A DNA stretch of 31,874 bases, from IMG/VR virus record IMGVR_UViG_3300011116_000497, positions 1 through 31,874 of that record. One strand, 5' to 3'. The position numbers and the translations under genes are program-made. Positions 5,908-14,815 of this stretch are shown here, in pieces. The stretch is from a virus. The notes under the pieces were generated by a model. That model ran no database searches, was not told where the DNA came from, and worked only from the letters and a program-made list of their open reading frames with translations. How positions within the stretch are numbered: position 1 is the first letter of the stretch; each line of letters opens with the position of its first letter.

Positions 5908-6238
5908 GATTACAATCTAGCTCCAATAATAAATCAAGTCCGCCTCTGCAAAGAGAGCGGACTGTTTGTTTGTGTACGGAGTTTATTTGTAACAAGCCTC
6001 GGTCTATTGAACCGTTCTTGTTCAGTGTCCATATGACTTCGCCCTTTTTATTGAAGCGAGCATTGATTGCTTTTGGATTGCAACCTGATTCACGTTTGGC
6101 GATATAAGTAAATTCTTTTACCGGCAATCCGTGCTGTCTGAAGTGTTTCTCAAACCTGGCGCAAGGGTCGACAGAACCATGTGCGGGTACGGCGTTGCCC
6201 AACAACAACGCCAGAGAAACTAAGATGGGTCGAATCAA
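5831..6238 (-). CDS. Exported lytic transglycosylase / lysozyme-like endolysin
   Basis: A 135-aa protein. Residues 1-21 form a signal peptide (MIRPILVSLALLLGNAVPAHG, cleavage probably after AHG). The mature part has the SLT/goose-lysozyme-like catalytic Glu (YIAKRESGCNP, E50) and the GLLQIN motif (81-86), followed by C-rich SLCRGGLDLLLELDCN and the conserved end SYLYKRYGLVPWKA. It should cleave peptidoglycan at lysis or entry. The secretion signal implies export without holin pores, or release controlled by the adjacent holin. Its start overlaps the holin stop by 4 nt. It is the last gene of the - strand block and its 3' end overlaps the convergent HTH gene. Confidence 0.85.
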   Translation of the reverse strand: MIRPILVSLALLLGNAVPAHGSVDPCARFEKHFRQHGLPVKEFTYIAKRESGCNPKAINARFNKKGEVIWTLNKNGSIDRGLLQINSVHKQTVRSLCRGGLDLLLELDCNLKVGSYLYKRYGLVPWKAVSSSVKD

Positions 6239-6522
6239 ACGACCTGACTGGACTCCCCGCCACCACCACCGGATGACTTTGGCTTCTTTGCCTTCTTATC
6301 AAAGCCGGAGAACACTTCGTTTATCTCCGAGTTTGTTAGTCTGCCATCATCTAAGAACGCACGCGACAGTCCTTCAACCACCACTGCTACGCCACCGATA
6401 CCAGCCATCATGACTGCTTTCCAAAGTGGCACACCTGCTATTGCACCAGCACCAACGACCGATAGGCCCGACGCTGCAAAGGTTGCAAGGATTCTTAATA
6501 ATATGTTTTGTAATTGGCTCAT
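6235..6522 (-). CDS. Holin-like membrane protein
   Basis: A 95-aa protein with one long or two short membrane segments at about residues 9-50 (ILATFAASGLSVVGAGAIAG, then VPLWKAVMMAGIGGVAVVVE), followed by an acidic stretch LDDGRLTNSEINEVF and a Gly/Ser/Lys-rich tail. The 'SGLSVVGAGAIAGVPLWKA' type sequence is familiar from actinophage holin/membrane proteins. Position directly before the transglycosylase supports a lysis role. Start and stop both overlap neighbours by ATGA. Confidence 0.75.
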   Translation of the reverse strand: MSQLQNILLRILATFAASGLSVVGAGAIAGVPLWKAVMMAGIGGVAVVVEGLSRAFLDDGRLTNSEINEVFSGFDKKAKKPKSSGGGGGESSQVV

Positions 6523-9500
6523 TTATTTTTCTCCTTTTCCTTCTTTTGAAATTTAGCTTTATCTGTTTCATCTAAGAGTTCAAAGAATCTTCTCCAGATT
6601 TCTTTTCTTTCATCTGATGGCAGTTGTTGGAAAAATGGCACACCAAATAAACTTAATCCTGCATTAATTTCTTCGTTTCTTGCATCTTGTTCATCCCCAA
6701 CTTTTTTAGTGCCGGCAATCTTTTGCATGAACTCAAATCTTCTCAATGGTGTCATGTTTGCATAACGCGCAAGCAAGCTTAATGGTGCACCAACTTGACG
6801 TAATGCATAAGTAAATCTATTGAAGTTAGCATCTGCTGACCTCTCATCGGTTACAGGAGCACCGCTAAAGAATTGTTTGTTCTTCCAAAGTTCTAATGGA
6901 ACTCTGGCGATTGGTGACACACGAGATAATAATCTTTCTGGTGAAGTAAACGCTTCCTGTAAAAGACCTGGTTGACCAGCACCAGGAAATCCAAGGTCTG
7001 GTTGTAAGTAAAGATTGTCACCAAATGGAAGCTTAAATGCACCAGCCTCTCTTCTATATGAACGCAAGAATGGACTTTCGTTTTCTTCGTCTCTTAGATT
7101 CTGTCTAAACTTATTATAAGTCACATATGCTTTTGGATTAAGCCACATGTTTTCAATTTGTAATGGCGTGTTTCTTGATGCCCAAGTCCAGAATGGAATA
7201 ATTTGTTTTAAAAATCTATCTGCTGTTGACAAGTCATTGTAGTCAATCAAATACTTTTGTGTTCTTGCGGCAGCTGTTGCTGCATCAAAACCTTGTTGCA
7301 GACCATCAAAGGTAAGCATGAAGCGGTTCATTCCTTCAATCCATTGACCAAATTGACGTGAACCATAGATTGGTAAACCAGCAATTTGAGAAGCTGTTCT
7401 TGCTCCTGGAATTGGACGAGCAAGTATTGTATCTTTAAGTCCAGGAACTTTAGTTACAATTGGCAATGTGCCAGTTGCTTCTCTACCAAATATACCTGGT
7501 CTACCAACACCTGCAGCATCTGCAATTTCACCGAACTGACCAAATCCTGTGGCACCAGAATAGGCTAATGATTCACGAACCGCTGCTCTATCTGCTTCTT
7601 TTACTGATTCTTTTAAGAATTGTTCAACGGTTTTGCCAGCTTTTTGAGCCTTTAACCATTGGTTGTAGGTCTTTAATGCTTTAGTAAGATTGACTGGATT
7701 ACCGCCAGCAGCAATCATCATAAATGTGTTAGTAAGTCCGTTACGAATATGAAACCCTGGTGTTAATGTAACATAAGATTTAAAGAATGTATTGTAATCT
7801 CTTAACAATGCGTCTGCTGCACGAACAAACGCTGGGTCATCAAGTCTTTTAACATTGTTAAATATTTCCAATACCTCATTGCGAACTGCAACATCTGGTA
7901 TTGTTTTTGTATTTAGTACATTAAAACCATCAAGGACAACTCTTTGTACGCTTTGCCATCTGGATGGAGAAGTAACAAGAAAATCTTTAGTTGTATTATT
8001 TATTGCAAGAGCAAGACCATTTGCAATATCTTCTATTTCTGCTCTTAATAATGAACCCATCGTTGGGTCAATTGCGCCAGCATCAATCAATCTATTTGTT
8101 GAATTTATTTTATCATCTAACTCAAGCAATGCTTCTTGAAATGCTTCTCTGTCTATTGGTGCTGCACCAGCAAGTTTTGATTGTAGTGCGGCAATGTCAT
8201 TTCTTATTTTAAGAACATCAGCTTGATTCCACAGCTGTAATTTATCTGGATTCATTAATCTAGCAACAGTGCTTTGTAGTGTGCCAAGTTCCATACCACC
8301 AGGCTTTGTGCCTGTTTTTATAGTAGTTGGAAGCATACTAATATCTTGTGCCAAACCACCAGCAGATGCTGGAGATGCAGTTGTTAATTTATCAAGAGCA
8401 GTTGCATACGCAATATATTTTGCGTGATTCTGACCATAGGCAGCCAATGCTTTTGCTGGGTCAAGTTCAAAAAAATCAAATCCAAGTGTTGGGCGCGCAA
8501 GGTCATTTAGTTGTGCGGTTGTTTCAGTTCCGTCAAGAACATTGCCAAACCATGGTTTACCTTTTTCAAGAGCTCTTGGAGTAAAATTTCCAAGAAAGAA
8601 TGTTCTATCTACGCCAAGGTCAGCTGCAGCTTTTGCTGCTGCATCTGCGTTTTTAGATGCCCATTCAACTGCTTGTGTGCTTTGTACGCGTGGAAAGTAA
8701 TCAGGAAGTTTTGCTAATGGGCCAGCACCAAGTATGGCAGCAGCCGAATTTGCTTCTCTGTAGAATTTGTCAAGAACATCTCTTACCTGGTCATAGACTG
8801 CGCGTTCTTCTTTGCTTAGTGCACGAAGCCCAGCAGTAGTCCAAGATGACTCAGGAGTGCTAAGATGCTGTGATATATCTTGAAGTACTTTTGCATTCTT
8901 ACCAGAAGTAATTTTTCTAATTGATGCGCCAGTTATTTTTCTTTGCAAGTCTAATGCACCACGATATGCTGTGTCTGCAGCAAGTAATTGGACATAATCT
9001 TTTGCAACGTTTGCTGGTACGCTTTTGTTTCTTAAGGATATACGCATTCTTAAAATATCAGTTGAACCAAACAATCCACCTTCACCAGTTGGCGTTATTG
9101 TATTCAACATCTTTTGACCAAGGTCTGATTGAAACACAGCAAAGCGTGTACCAGAAAGAGTTGTTCCAAAGAAGTCTGTAAGTTTAGCTGTAAATGGAAT
9201 TGTGTACTTAGGACCAAAAGGTATACCAATGCGTGCACCGCTTCTTACACCAAGAGTTCTAGCAGCTTCTCCTCTTATTGCAGCATAACCTTTTGCTGCT
9301 ACTTCTTGAATAAAATCATCAGTTAATACGGTAAGTGCTTGTTGCGCTACAGCTTTTTGTCCAGCTGTTGATGCTGCATCATCTAGTATTTGTTGTGCGG
9401 CAATTTGTGCACTGGCCATATTATTAGCAAGAGCTTCTTTAGCTGGTCTACCGTATACTCTTCTTGGTGCTGCTGCTGCTGCTTGTTTAAATGCTTTATC

Positions 9501-10667
9501 TGCTGCTTGTGCTGCTGCTTCAGCTGCTTGTTGTGCTGCTGCTTTTTCTGCTGCTGTAGCTAATGGGTCCGCTGCTAATCTTGCTGCAGTTTGTGCTGCT
9601 TCTGCTGCTGCTATATCTGCAGCTTCTCTGGCTGCTGCTGCAATAGATGCTTTGGTTGCCCCCTTGACGCCAGCTTCAATTGGTTCTACAAATGCACTAC
9701 CACCAAACGTAGCGTACGTTACTGGGTCAAGTAAAGCATCATAAGAAAAATCAATGATACCGTCAATGATTGCATTGCCAGTTTCTGGCACATAAGGACT
9801 ATCTGATGCGCTGTAAGTAAAATCTTTTGTTGCTTTCTTCAAATCTTCAAATGATGGAGCAGTTGTTCTTGCTTTACTCTGTATTGTTTTATCCTGAAGA
9901 ACTTGTGCTTCTTCTAATGTTTTAGCAGCATCAATTCCAGGGATTGGAGTGTTAATAACATCAGACCAGTTTCTAATATAATAATCACCAGGTTTGGCAA
10001 TTGGTAGACCTGTTTGTGGATGGACTGGAATATAATCAGTAGCGGTGTATTTAACTGGTTCTTGTCTTAATACTTTTTGCTTAACAAAATCAATAGCTTC
10101 TTCATTGGCGGAGATAACAAAACGTCCACCAGTTGCTAATCCACCTAACGCTGGAGCAACTACTGTTTGTATTGGTCTAAATTCTTTTGGACCAGGAAGT
10201 CCTATGTTAGTTTCGCCACGACCAGGCAAAAAACGTGTAAGTGGTATTGTATCTGGGATAATATCCCATTTAAATATTTTTTCTATTTTACCTTCTTTTG
10301 GACCTTCACCAGTAACAATTTCTTGTATTTCTGTAGTTGGTACACCAGCTTTGATTGCATTTCTTGTTTGGTCGCGCAAAGCCTTTTGTGCTTCTAAAAC
10401 ATCAGGAGAAGTAAACTCAGAACGCGGAACCTGTATTGGACCAACTTTGATTGTTTCAGATGGAGGAGGTGCTCCTTGACCAGAAAGTAAACGTGATAAA
10501 GAACTTTGTGTAAAAGCTGGCTTTGGAACCGTTGTGCTTGGTGTAGTTGCAGGTATAGTTGTAGGCGTAGTTGTGCTACTTGTTAAAAGTTTTGAAAGTG
10601 CAGACTGCTTACCTGGAACTGTGGTAGGCGGAACTGGCGGAGTAGTATTGCCTGTTCTCGGTGCCAT
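6519..10667 (-). CDS. Giant ejection / internal virion protein, 1382 aa
   Basis: The largest gene in the window. The first ~80 residues are Pro/Thr-rich low complexity with a repeated S-K/R-LL motif (SALSKLLTSS, SSLSRLLSGQ). Residues about 330-480 are Ala-rich helix. The C-terminal half has long helical regions and a conserved-looking block SRWQSVQRVVLDGFN, HIRNGLTNTFMM, then YLIDYNDLSTADRFLKQIIP followed by FWTWASRNTPLQIENMW. That PFWTW-RN-PLQ block recalls helix-rich domains in large phage virion proteins. In podoviruses such proteins are packed in the head and ejected with DNA to form the trans-envelope channel. Placed after three smaller candidate ejection proteins and before holin/lysin. 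It has no lysozyme motif itself. No CGG codon in 1382 codons. Confidence 0.7.
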   Translation of the reverse strand: MAPRTGNTTPPVPPTTVPGKQSALSKLLTSSTTTPTTIPATTPSTTVPKPAFTQSSLSRLLSGQGAPPPSETIKVGPIQVPRSEFTSPDVLEAQKALRDQTRNAIKAGVPTTEIQEIVTGEGPKEGKIEKIFKWDIIPDTIPLTRFLPGRGETNIGLPGPKEFRPIQTVVAPALGGLATGGRFVISANEEAIDFVKQKVLRQEPVKYTATDYIPVHPQTGLPIAKPGDYYIRNWSDVINTPIPGIDAAKTLEEAQVLQDKTIQSKARTTAPSFEDLKKATKDFTYSASDSPYVPETGNAIIDGIIDFSYDALLDPVTYATFGGSAFVEPIEAGVKGATKASIAAAAREAADIAAAEAAQTAARLAADPLATAAEKAAAQQAAEAAAQAADKAFKQAAAAAPRRVYGRPAKEALANNMASAQIAAQQILDDAASTAGQKAVAQQALTVLTDDFIQEVAAKGYAAIRGEAARTLGVRSGARIGIPFGPKYTIPFTAKLTDFFGTTLSGTRFAVFQSDLGQKMLNTITPTGEGGLFGSTDILRMRISLRNKSVPANVAKDYVQLLAADTAYRGALDLQRKITGASIRKITSGKNAKVLQDISQHLSTPESSWTTAGLRALSKEERAVYDQVRDVLDKFYREANSAAAILGAGPLAKLPDYFPRVQSTQAVEWASKNADAAAKAAADLGVDRTFFLGNFTPRALEKGKPWFGNVLDGTETTAQLNDLARPTLGFDFFELDPAKALAAYGQNHAKYIAYATALDKLTTASPASAGGLAQDISMLPTTIKTGTKPGGMELGTLQSTVARLMNPDKLQLWNQADVLKIRNDIAALQSKLAGAAPIDREAFQEALLELDDKINSTNRLIDAGAIDPTMGSLLRAEIEDIANGLALAINNTTKDFLVTSPSRWQSVQRVVLDGFNVLNTKTIPDVAVRNEVLEIFNNVKRLDDPAFVRAADALLRDYNTFFKSYVTLTPGFHIRNGLTNTFMMIAAGGNPVNLTKALKTYNQWLKAQKAGKTVEQFLKESVKEADRAAVRESLAYSGATGFGQFGEIADAAGVGRPGIFGREATGTLPIVTKVPGLKDTILARPIPGARTASQIAGLPIYGSRQFGQWIEGMNRFMLTFDGLQQGFDAATAAARTQKYLIDYNDLSTADRFLKQIIPFWTWASRNTPLQIENMWLNPKAYVTYNKFRQNLRDEENESPFLRSYRREAGAFKLPFGDNLYLQPDLGFPGAGQPGLLQEAFTSPERLLSRVSPIARVPLELWKNKQFFSGAPVTDERSADANFNRFTYALRQVGAPLSLLARYANMTPLRRFEFMQKIAGTKKVGDEQDARNEEINAGLSLFGVPFFQQLPSDERKEIWRRFFELLDETDKAKFQKKEKEKNK

Positions 10668-11497
10668 TATTTAATAGTCTTTCCTTTAACTGATTCTCTT
10701 CTTTTAACTTCATCAAAAAATGGTGTAGCACCTGATTCTATAAATTTGGTAAATAATCTATCTTCAAAACCTGCTGCTTCTGTTTTCATTTTACCAAAAG
10801 CAGCAGCAGATTCAGGACCAGCAGCGCCTATGTATCCAGCTGGAGCAGTCGAAGCTAATTGTTTTGCGCGTATTGCCTGTGGACTGGTTATATATTTTTC
10901 TACAGATGGATGAGTTGTAAAATCAATAATACCTGCTGCTAAATCTGTTGTTTTACCATATCTAATTTTTGGATTAGGAAGATTGGCTTTATAATATTTA
11001 TCTTTTGATAAAAAGTTTTTTGCTGCCGTAGTTGTTTTTCCAAAATCAGTGTAAATTTTATTTGCTTGACTTATTGCATCTGATTCTTTTAATCCACCAA
11101 ATACAGATTCGTCTGTTAATGCGTCATTTCTAATTGAAGCAATAACTGAATCTAAAGATAATCCCTGTTGTGCAGCGGCAGCAATGTCTTTGATATATTG
11201 ATTTGAACTATTTAATGCTGAAGAATAAGTTGGCGCTGCTGTCTTTATTAATTGATTATATCTTTCTGGGCCATAAATACCCTTAAAATAATCAATAGTT
11301 TGTGCATCATCTAAGTCCTTTGGCCTAAATGTATTTGGCCATATCGAAGCAGATATTGCACCTAGTTCTTCATCAAAAGCATCTTCTAGTTTTTCTGGCT
11401 TTAAACCTGGACGAGAAGCGGCAAACTGAGCTTCGAATGCACGTGCACGCTCAGGCGTTGCGCCTGCTGCTACTAGTCTTTGTGCTATTGTTGCCAT
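10667..11497 (-). CDS. Probable internal virion protein, 276 aa
   Basis: The product begins MATIAQRLVAAGATPERARA and is largely helical. It includes IWPNTFRPKDLDDAQTIDYF and a GIYGPERYNQLIKTA segment. A C-terminal Ala/Gly region (STAPAGYIGAAGPESAAAFG) precedes a basic end. No enzyme motif seen. Both ends overlap neighbours by one base (TAATG), so it is in one translational unit with the giant protein and the Gln/Ala-rich protein. An ejection-complex or core role is inferred from context only. Confidence 0.55.
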   Translation of the reverse strand: MATIAQRLVAAGATPERARAFEAQFAASRPGLKPEKLEDAFDEELGAISASIWPNTFRPKDLDDAQTIDYFKGIYGPERYNQLIKTAAPTYSSALNSSNQYIKDIAAAAQQGLSLDSVIASIRNDALTDESVFGGLKESDAISQANKIYTDFGKTTTAAKNFLSKDKYYKANLPNPKIRYGKTTDLAAGIIDFTTHPSVEKYITSPQAIRAKQLASTAPAGYIGAAGPESAAAFGKMKTEAAGFEDRLFTKFIESGATPFFDEVKRRESVKGKTIK

Positions 11498-12558
11498 TAG
11501 AATGCCACCATTGCGTTGCCGATTGGTAATCCTCCGCCACCACCGCCACCACCACTGTAGGTTGGCGACTGCTGTGCTTGTGCAATCAATTGTAGCAGAG
11601 CATCTACTCCTACTGGTGGAGTTGTTCCAGCACCTATTTTACTAAGTGTATCTTCTGCTGGTGATGGTTGCACTGGTGGTTTTACATATCCAGTGCCGTA
11701 AAGAGCAGCAAGTGCATCTTGAATTGCTTGGTCTCTAGCTGCTTTTTGTTGTGCGGCTTGCAATCTTGCTGCACTAATTTGTTGTGCTAGTTGTGCCAAT
11801 GCACCAAGTCTTTGCTGTTCAAGCTGTGATGTTCCTTGACCATATATTGCTTGTAGATTAGCTAGTTGAGAAGCAAGTCCCATTTCAGCTTCTGCTTGAC
11901 GTGAAGTCTGTCCTGCTTGTTCTCTAGCAGCAAGTACATTGAGCAGTTGATTGTAGTTTGATGCGCCACCGGCACTTTGGATATTAGCTAGGCGTTCTGC
12001 TTCTTGTGCAGCTGCGGGACTAACTCCTTGACCTGCCATGTATTGACCAAGACCAGTTTGAGTAATCGTTGGCATGGCGCGTTGAGCTTGTGCAAATGCA
12101 GTTGGCTGATTTCTTGCAAGATAATTTTGTAGATTAGAAAAACCAGTTGTTGTCAATCCAGTTGCCTGACCTTGACGCTCTTGTAGCTGTTTTAGTAAAG
12201 CTGCTGCTTGGTCTTGAATATATTGTTGACCAGATTTTTCTTGTGCTTCAATTTCACCAGTTACAAGAGATGGAATACCAGCACCGAGTTGCCCTTTAAG
12301 GTAAGCTTCTTGTGCTGCTGCACCCTGTTGCTGTCTAGCAAGAGTACTAGAAGATGCTGCAAGTTCATTTGCATACTTTTGTCTTTCTAATGCTGCTCTT
12401 TGTAATGCAGCTTGTCCAGAAAGCGATGAACTTCCAGAACCTTTAGAGGTGTCATCTGTTAAGGTTACTCCACCGGTAGGGTCAAAAACAAATTCATCAT
12501 CAGTTTTTTGTGGTTTAGTTGAAATTATTTTACCAAGTCGTCTTGAAATTACAGCCAT
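11497..12558 (-). CDS. Gln/Ala-rich coiled-coil internal virion protein, 353 aa
   Basis: After a short ordered start (MAVISRRLGKIISTKPQKTD) the protein is dominated by Ala, Gln and Leu with long predicted helices, for example REQAGQTSRQAEAEMGLASQ and QRLGALAQLAQQISAARLQA. It ends in a poly-glycine linker (GGGGGGGGLP). Such composition is typical of podoviral ejection proteins that form helical bundles. Position ahead of the 276-aa and 1382-aa proteins supports this. No catalytic motif. Confidence 0.6.
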   Translation of the reverse strand: MAVISRRLGKIISTKPQKTDDEFVFDPTGGVTLTDDTSKGSGSSSLSGQAALQRAALERQKYANELAASSSTLARQQQGAAAQEAYLKGQLGAGIPSLVTGEIEAQEKSGQQYIQDQAAALLKQLQERQGQATGLTTTGFSNLQNYLARNQPTAFAQAQRAMPTITQTGLGQYMAGQGVSPAAAQEAERLANIQSAGGASNYNQLLNVLAAREQAGQTSRQAEAEMGLASQLANLQAIYGQGTSQLEQQRLGALAQLAQQISAARLQAAQQKAARDQAIQDALAALYGTGYVKPPVQPSPAEDTLSKIGAGTTPPVGVDALLQLIAQAQQSPTYSGGGGGGGGLPIGNAMVAF

Positions 12559-12567
12559 TGTATATAC

Positions 12568-13014
12568 CTACCTTAGCTGCAGAAGTGCTGCAGCATCCTC
12601 TGATATTTGTCTTGCTTTAGTTCTTTCCAAGTCAGATAATCCTGTCTCTAACTGCTGTTGTGCTTGAGTCGCGCCTAGGTCGTAACCTCTAAGGGCGCCT
12701 GCCAAATCTTCTTTAGCATAACCTAGCCCACGTGCTCTTTGTTTGGCATAACTTTCTAAAGCCTGTTTATAAACACCAGAACGAGTGCCCATGCCCTGTA
12801 GTCCTCTGCGGCCATAAGAAGCTGTTAGCTTTGGAACCTGACCCAAACCACCACCAGCGGTTCTACCAAAGGCTGCCTCTTCCAATTGTAAAATAGGACG
12901 TTGACCGCGTGTTTCAGCCAAATAACGATTGTATGCGTTCATTGCTGCTTCTTGTGCATACTGGTCAAAAAGACTTCTTCTCAGAGCCTCATATATTGAT
13001 GGGTCAAATGCCAT
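12568..13014 (-). CDS. Small internal virion-like protein, 148 aa
   Basis: The product begins MAFDPSIYEALRRSLFDQYA and is helical and basic, with YGRRGLQGMGTRSGVYKQAL and a coiled C-terminus ending DAAALLQLR. Its style (Tyr/Arg/Gly middle with Ala/Gln-rich ends) matches the following protein, so both probably belong to the ejection core. It is preceded by candidate phage promoter copy A at 13023-13048, which would make it the first gene of the ejection/lysis transcription unit. Confidence 0.55.
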   Translation of the reverse strand: MAFDPSIYEALRRSLFDQYAQEAAMNAYNRYLAETRGQRPILQLEEAAFGRTAGGGLGQVPKLTASYGRRGLQGMGTRSGVYKQALESYAKQRARGLGYAKEDLAGALRGYDLGATQAQQQLETGLSDLERTKARQISEDAAALLQLR

Positions 13015-13022
13015 ATTGTAAT

Positions 13023-13048
13023 CTCCTACTTATATAGTCAAAACATTA
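13023..13048 (-). promoter_or_regulatory. Candidate phage promoter motif, copy A
   Basis: On the - strand: TAAT, GTTTTG, then ACTATATAAGTAGGAG. It sits between the oxygenase stop codon and the start of the 148-aa virion gene; the GGAG also acts as ribosome binding site. Best match to T7-class architecture of the four copies (TAAT, 6 nt, ACTATA). Confidence 0.45.
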
Positions 13049-14371
13049 CTTAAGGTAGTCATACCACTTAACAACGGCGTATCTAATGCCCTTTGTTATT
13101 GGATGAACCTGGTGCATGTAAGGAAAGCCTGACGAAAATACCACAATCTCTCCTGCTTCTGGTTTAATTTTAAGATTAAACTCTTTAAATTCTAACTCTC
13201 CACCTTCAAAGTCATCATTTAAAAATAAAGATAATGACACTATCCTTGGAAACTGTGGATGGTCATCAATATGATTATGGAATTTATTTCCTTCTTCATA
13301 ACGCAATAGAACGGTGTGATGACTAATCAGGGGCACTATGCTGTATCTGCCTCTAAAGTCTTCTATAATCGCATCCAGGCCCGTCTGGAGGGATTCTGCT
13401 GCCCTTCTGATTGGGTCCTGTGGATGACAACTAAGTTCTTTATCGGTTATAAAATAATTGTAACAATTTCTTGCATCATAGTTTACACCAGGCTTATTAT
13501 CTTCAACTAAAACTTGAGCTGCTTGCCATTGTTTAAACATTGCATTTTGAATCAAACCTTTTAATATGCGAGCTGATTCTCTAGCAATCTTATATTTGAT
13601 AATACCAGGTGCCAATTCTTTTTTTGCCATTACCGTCATGTCGACTGTCTCTGGCTCGGAATCTGTTGCGTGTCCTACAATCTTATCATATAAATTTAAA
13701 GCATTTGAATAATCATGACATGAACAGACTGGTTGATTTATCGGGCCATCCGGCATTGCCAAGTAACGATTGCGATTAAAGAATCTTATGTCACCATCGC
13801 TGCCATATTTATAAATACCAGCTTTATCTTTTTGTATCCAATGGTCTGGTTGTGTAAAGTGCAAGAATAAAACTGTTGTAAACTTTTCTGGGTCTTGAGT
13901 CGGATACGGTGGCCTTGCATGCATGTGCTGTTGGCCGCAGAATATGATTGCATCGTTTGGATTCTGCTCAAAGTGTTGACCTTCTACAATCAATCCCCAG
14001 TTAGCAGTATTTTCTATGGTTATATCTATCGTTGTTTGCGTGCCATTCTGGTCGGTATGCTCCCACAAATGTGGTACGCATCCGTCTTTCCTTTGATATC
14101 TTACCGCAAAGAAATAAGCTTTTTTTAAAGAATCATCATTAAATAATTCTCTTGCTTTTTGTATGCAGTGCTCTTCAATATCTGGGTCGAACTGTACTGG
14201 TGCTTCCCATCTTGCAAGCATTGTATGAAAATCCAAGCGGTCAGTACCAAGGCCAGTATCTGCCACATTTTTTTTAACTCTCTCCAACATTTCTGCAGGG
14301 AAAAAGTTTTTTATAATCTTTGGTTCTGCCAATATCTCAGGCAGTTCAAACATTAATTCTTTTGTTATCAT
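13046..14371 (-). CDS. Tandem 2OG-Fe(II) dioxygenase (two double-stranded beta-helix domains)
   Basis: A 441-aa protein that appears to hold two Fe(II)/2-oxoglutarate oxygenase domains. The C-terminal one is complete: HxD (H367-I-D369), the distal His (VHP, H423) and the 2OG-binding Arg (KGIRYAVV, R430). The N-terminal one also has HTD (105-107) and a distal QQHMHARPPYP segment (about 148-157) with preserved beta-strand spacing, so it may be active too. Likely hydroxylates a protein (prolyl-4-hydroxylase-like) or nucleotide. The collagen-like fibres in the same operon are an attractive substrate, but this is inference. I took the ATG at 14371 (MITKELMF), which overlaps the previous stop as TAATG, over an upstream ATG seven codons earlier. 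Confidence 0.85.
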   Translation of the reverse strand: MITKELMFELPEILAEPKIIKNFFPAEMLERVKKNVADTGLGTDRLDFHTMLARWEAPVQFDPDIEEHCIQKARELFNDDSLKKAYFFAVRYQRKDGCVPHLWEHTDQNGTQTTIDITIENTANWGLIVEGQHFEQNPNDAIIFCGQQHMHARPPYPTQDPEKFTTVLFLHFTQPDHWIQKDKAGIYKYGSDGDIRFFNRNRYLAMPDGPINQPVCSCHDYSNALNLYDKIVGHATDSEPETVDMTVMAKKELAPGIIKYKIARESARILKGLIQNAMFKQWQAAQVLVEDNKPGVNYDARNCYNYFITDKELSCHPQDPIRRAAESLQTGLDAIIEDFRGRYSIVPLISHHTVLLRYEEGNKFHNHIDDHPQFPRIVSLSLFLNDDFEGGELEFKEFNLKIKPEAGEIVVFSSGFPYMHQVHPITKGIRYAVVKWYDYLK

Positions 14372-14598
14372 TACCAACGACCAAGTGGGCATGTTGCGTT
14401 TTGTAATTTAACTTTTAGACTCATAAAACATCCGCACTGTTTGCATTGTTTGGTTGCCTTGATTAACTCAGGACAGTCCATGCACAATGACATGCGCGTG
14501 CTTTCTATTTCATCCGATACTTTGACAGTGCTTGGATTAATTACGTCCCATGGTCTTGTTGTTCCAAGTTTCTTTTTATATTCAGTCCACGCTGACAT
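14371..14598 (-). CDS. Small zinc-knuckle protein (DUF6171-like), 75 aa
   Basis: The product begins MSAWTEYKKKLGTTRPWDVI and ends with a Cys cluster: SLCMDCPELIKATKQCKQCG then CFMSLKVKL..ATCPLGRW. The C-x2-C, C-x2-C-x-C and final C pattern is that of small zinc-binding phage proteins (my recollection is DUF6171). I chose the ATG at 14598, which has GGAG upstream and a short overlap with the preceding gene; an upstream start at 14655 would overlap it by 74 nt. It is coupled to the oxygenase gene by TAATG. Confidence 0.75.
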   Translation of the reverse strand: MSAWTEYKKKLGTTRPWDVINPSTVKVSDEIESTRMSLCMDCPELIKATKQCKQCGCFMSLKVKLQNATCPLGRW

Positions 14599-14794
14599 TG
14601 AACTTTTCTCCGTCCCACTTAGAACCAAGCGGAGGTTGATTGTTTGGTGGAACACTTACAAACTTTGGGTCAGAAGAAAATATTGCAACATGCATTTCTT
14701 GTGTTATTGGCATCGTTAAGTGATGCACAACTTCATTATCAATTAATATTGCAAAAGTTACAAATTCTTCTGGATGACTAAATGGTGTTTTCAT
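14582..14794 (-). CDS. Small hypothetical virion-region protein, 70 aa
   Basis: The product begins MKTPFSHPEEFVTFAILIDN. It reads as a short beta-rich module: EVVHHLTMP, then HVAIFSSDPKFVSVP, then GSKWDGEKFNVSVD. Similar 'IDGEVV.. AI..S.P.FV.. WDG..F' proteins occur next to tail fibre genes in many phages. Function unknown. It is the first of three genes with tight overlaps leading into the oxygenase. Confidence 0.65.
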   Translation of the reverse strand: MKTPFSHPEEFVTFAILIDNEVVHHLTMPITQEMHVAIFSSDPKFVSVPPNNQPPLGSKWDGEKFNVSVD

Positions 14795-14815
14795 ATTTTC
14801 CTTCGTTGTTATATT

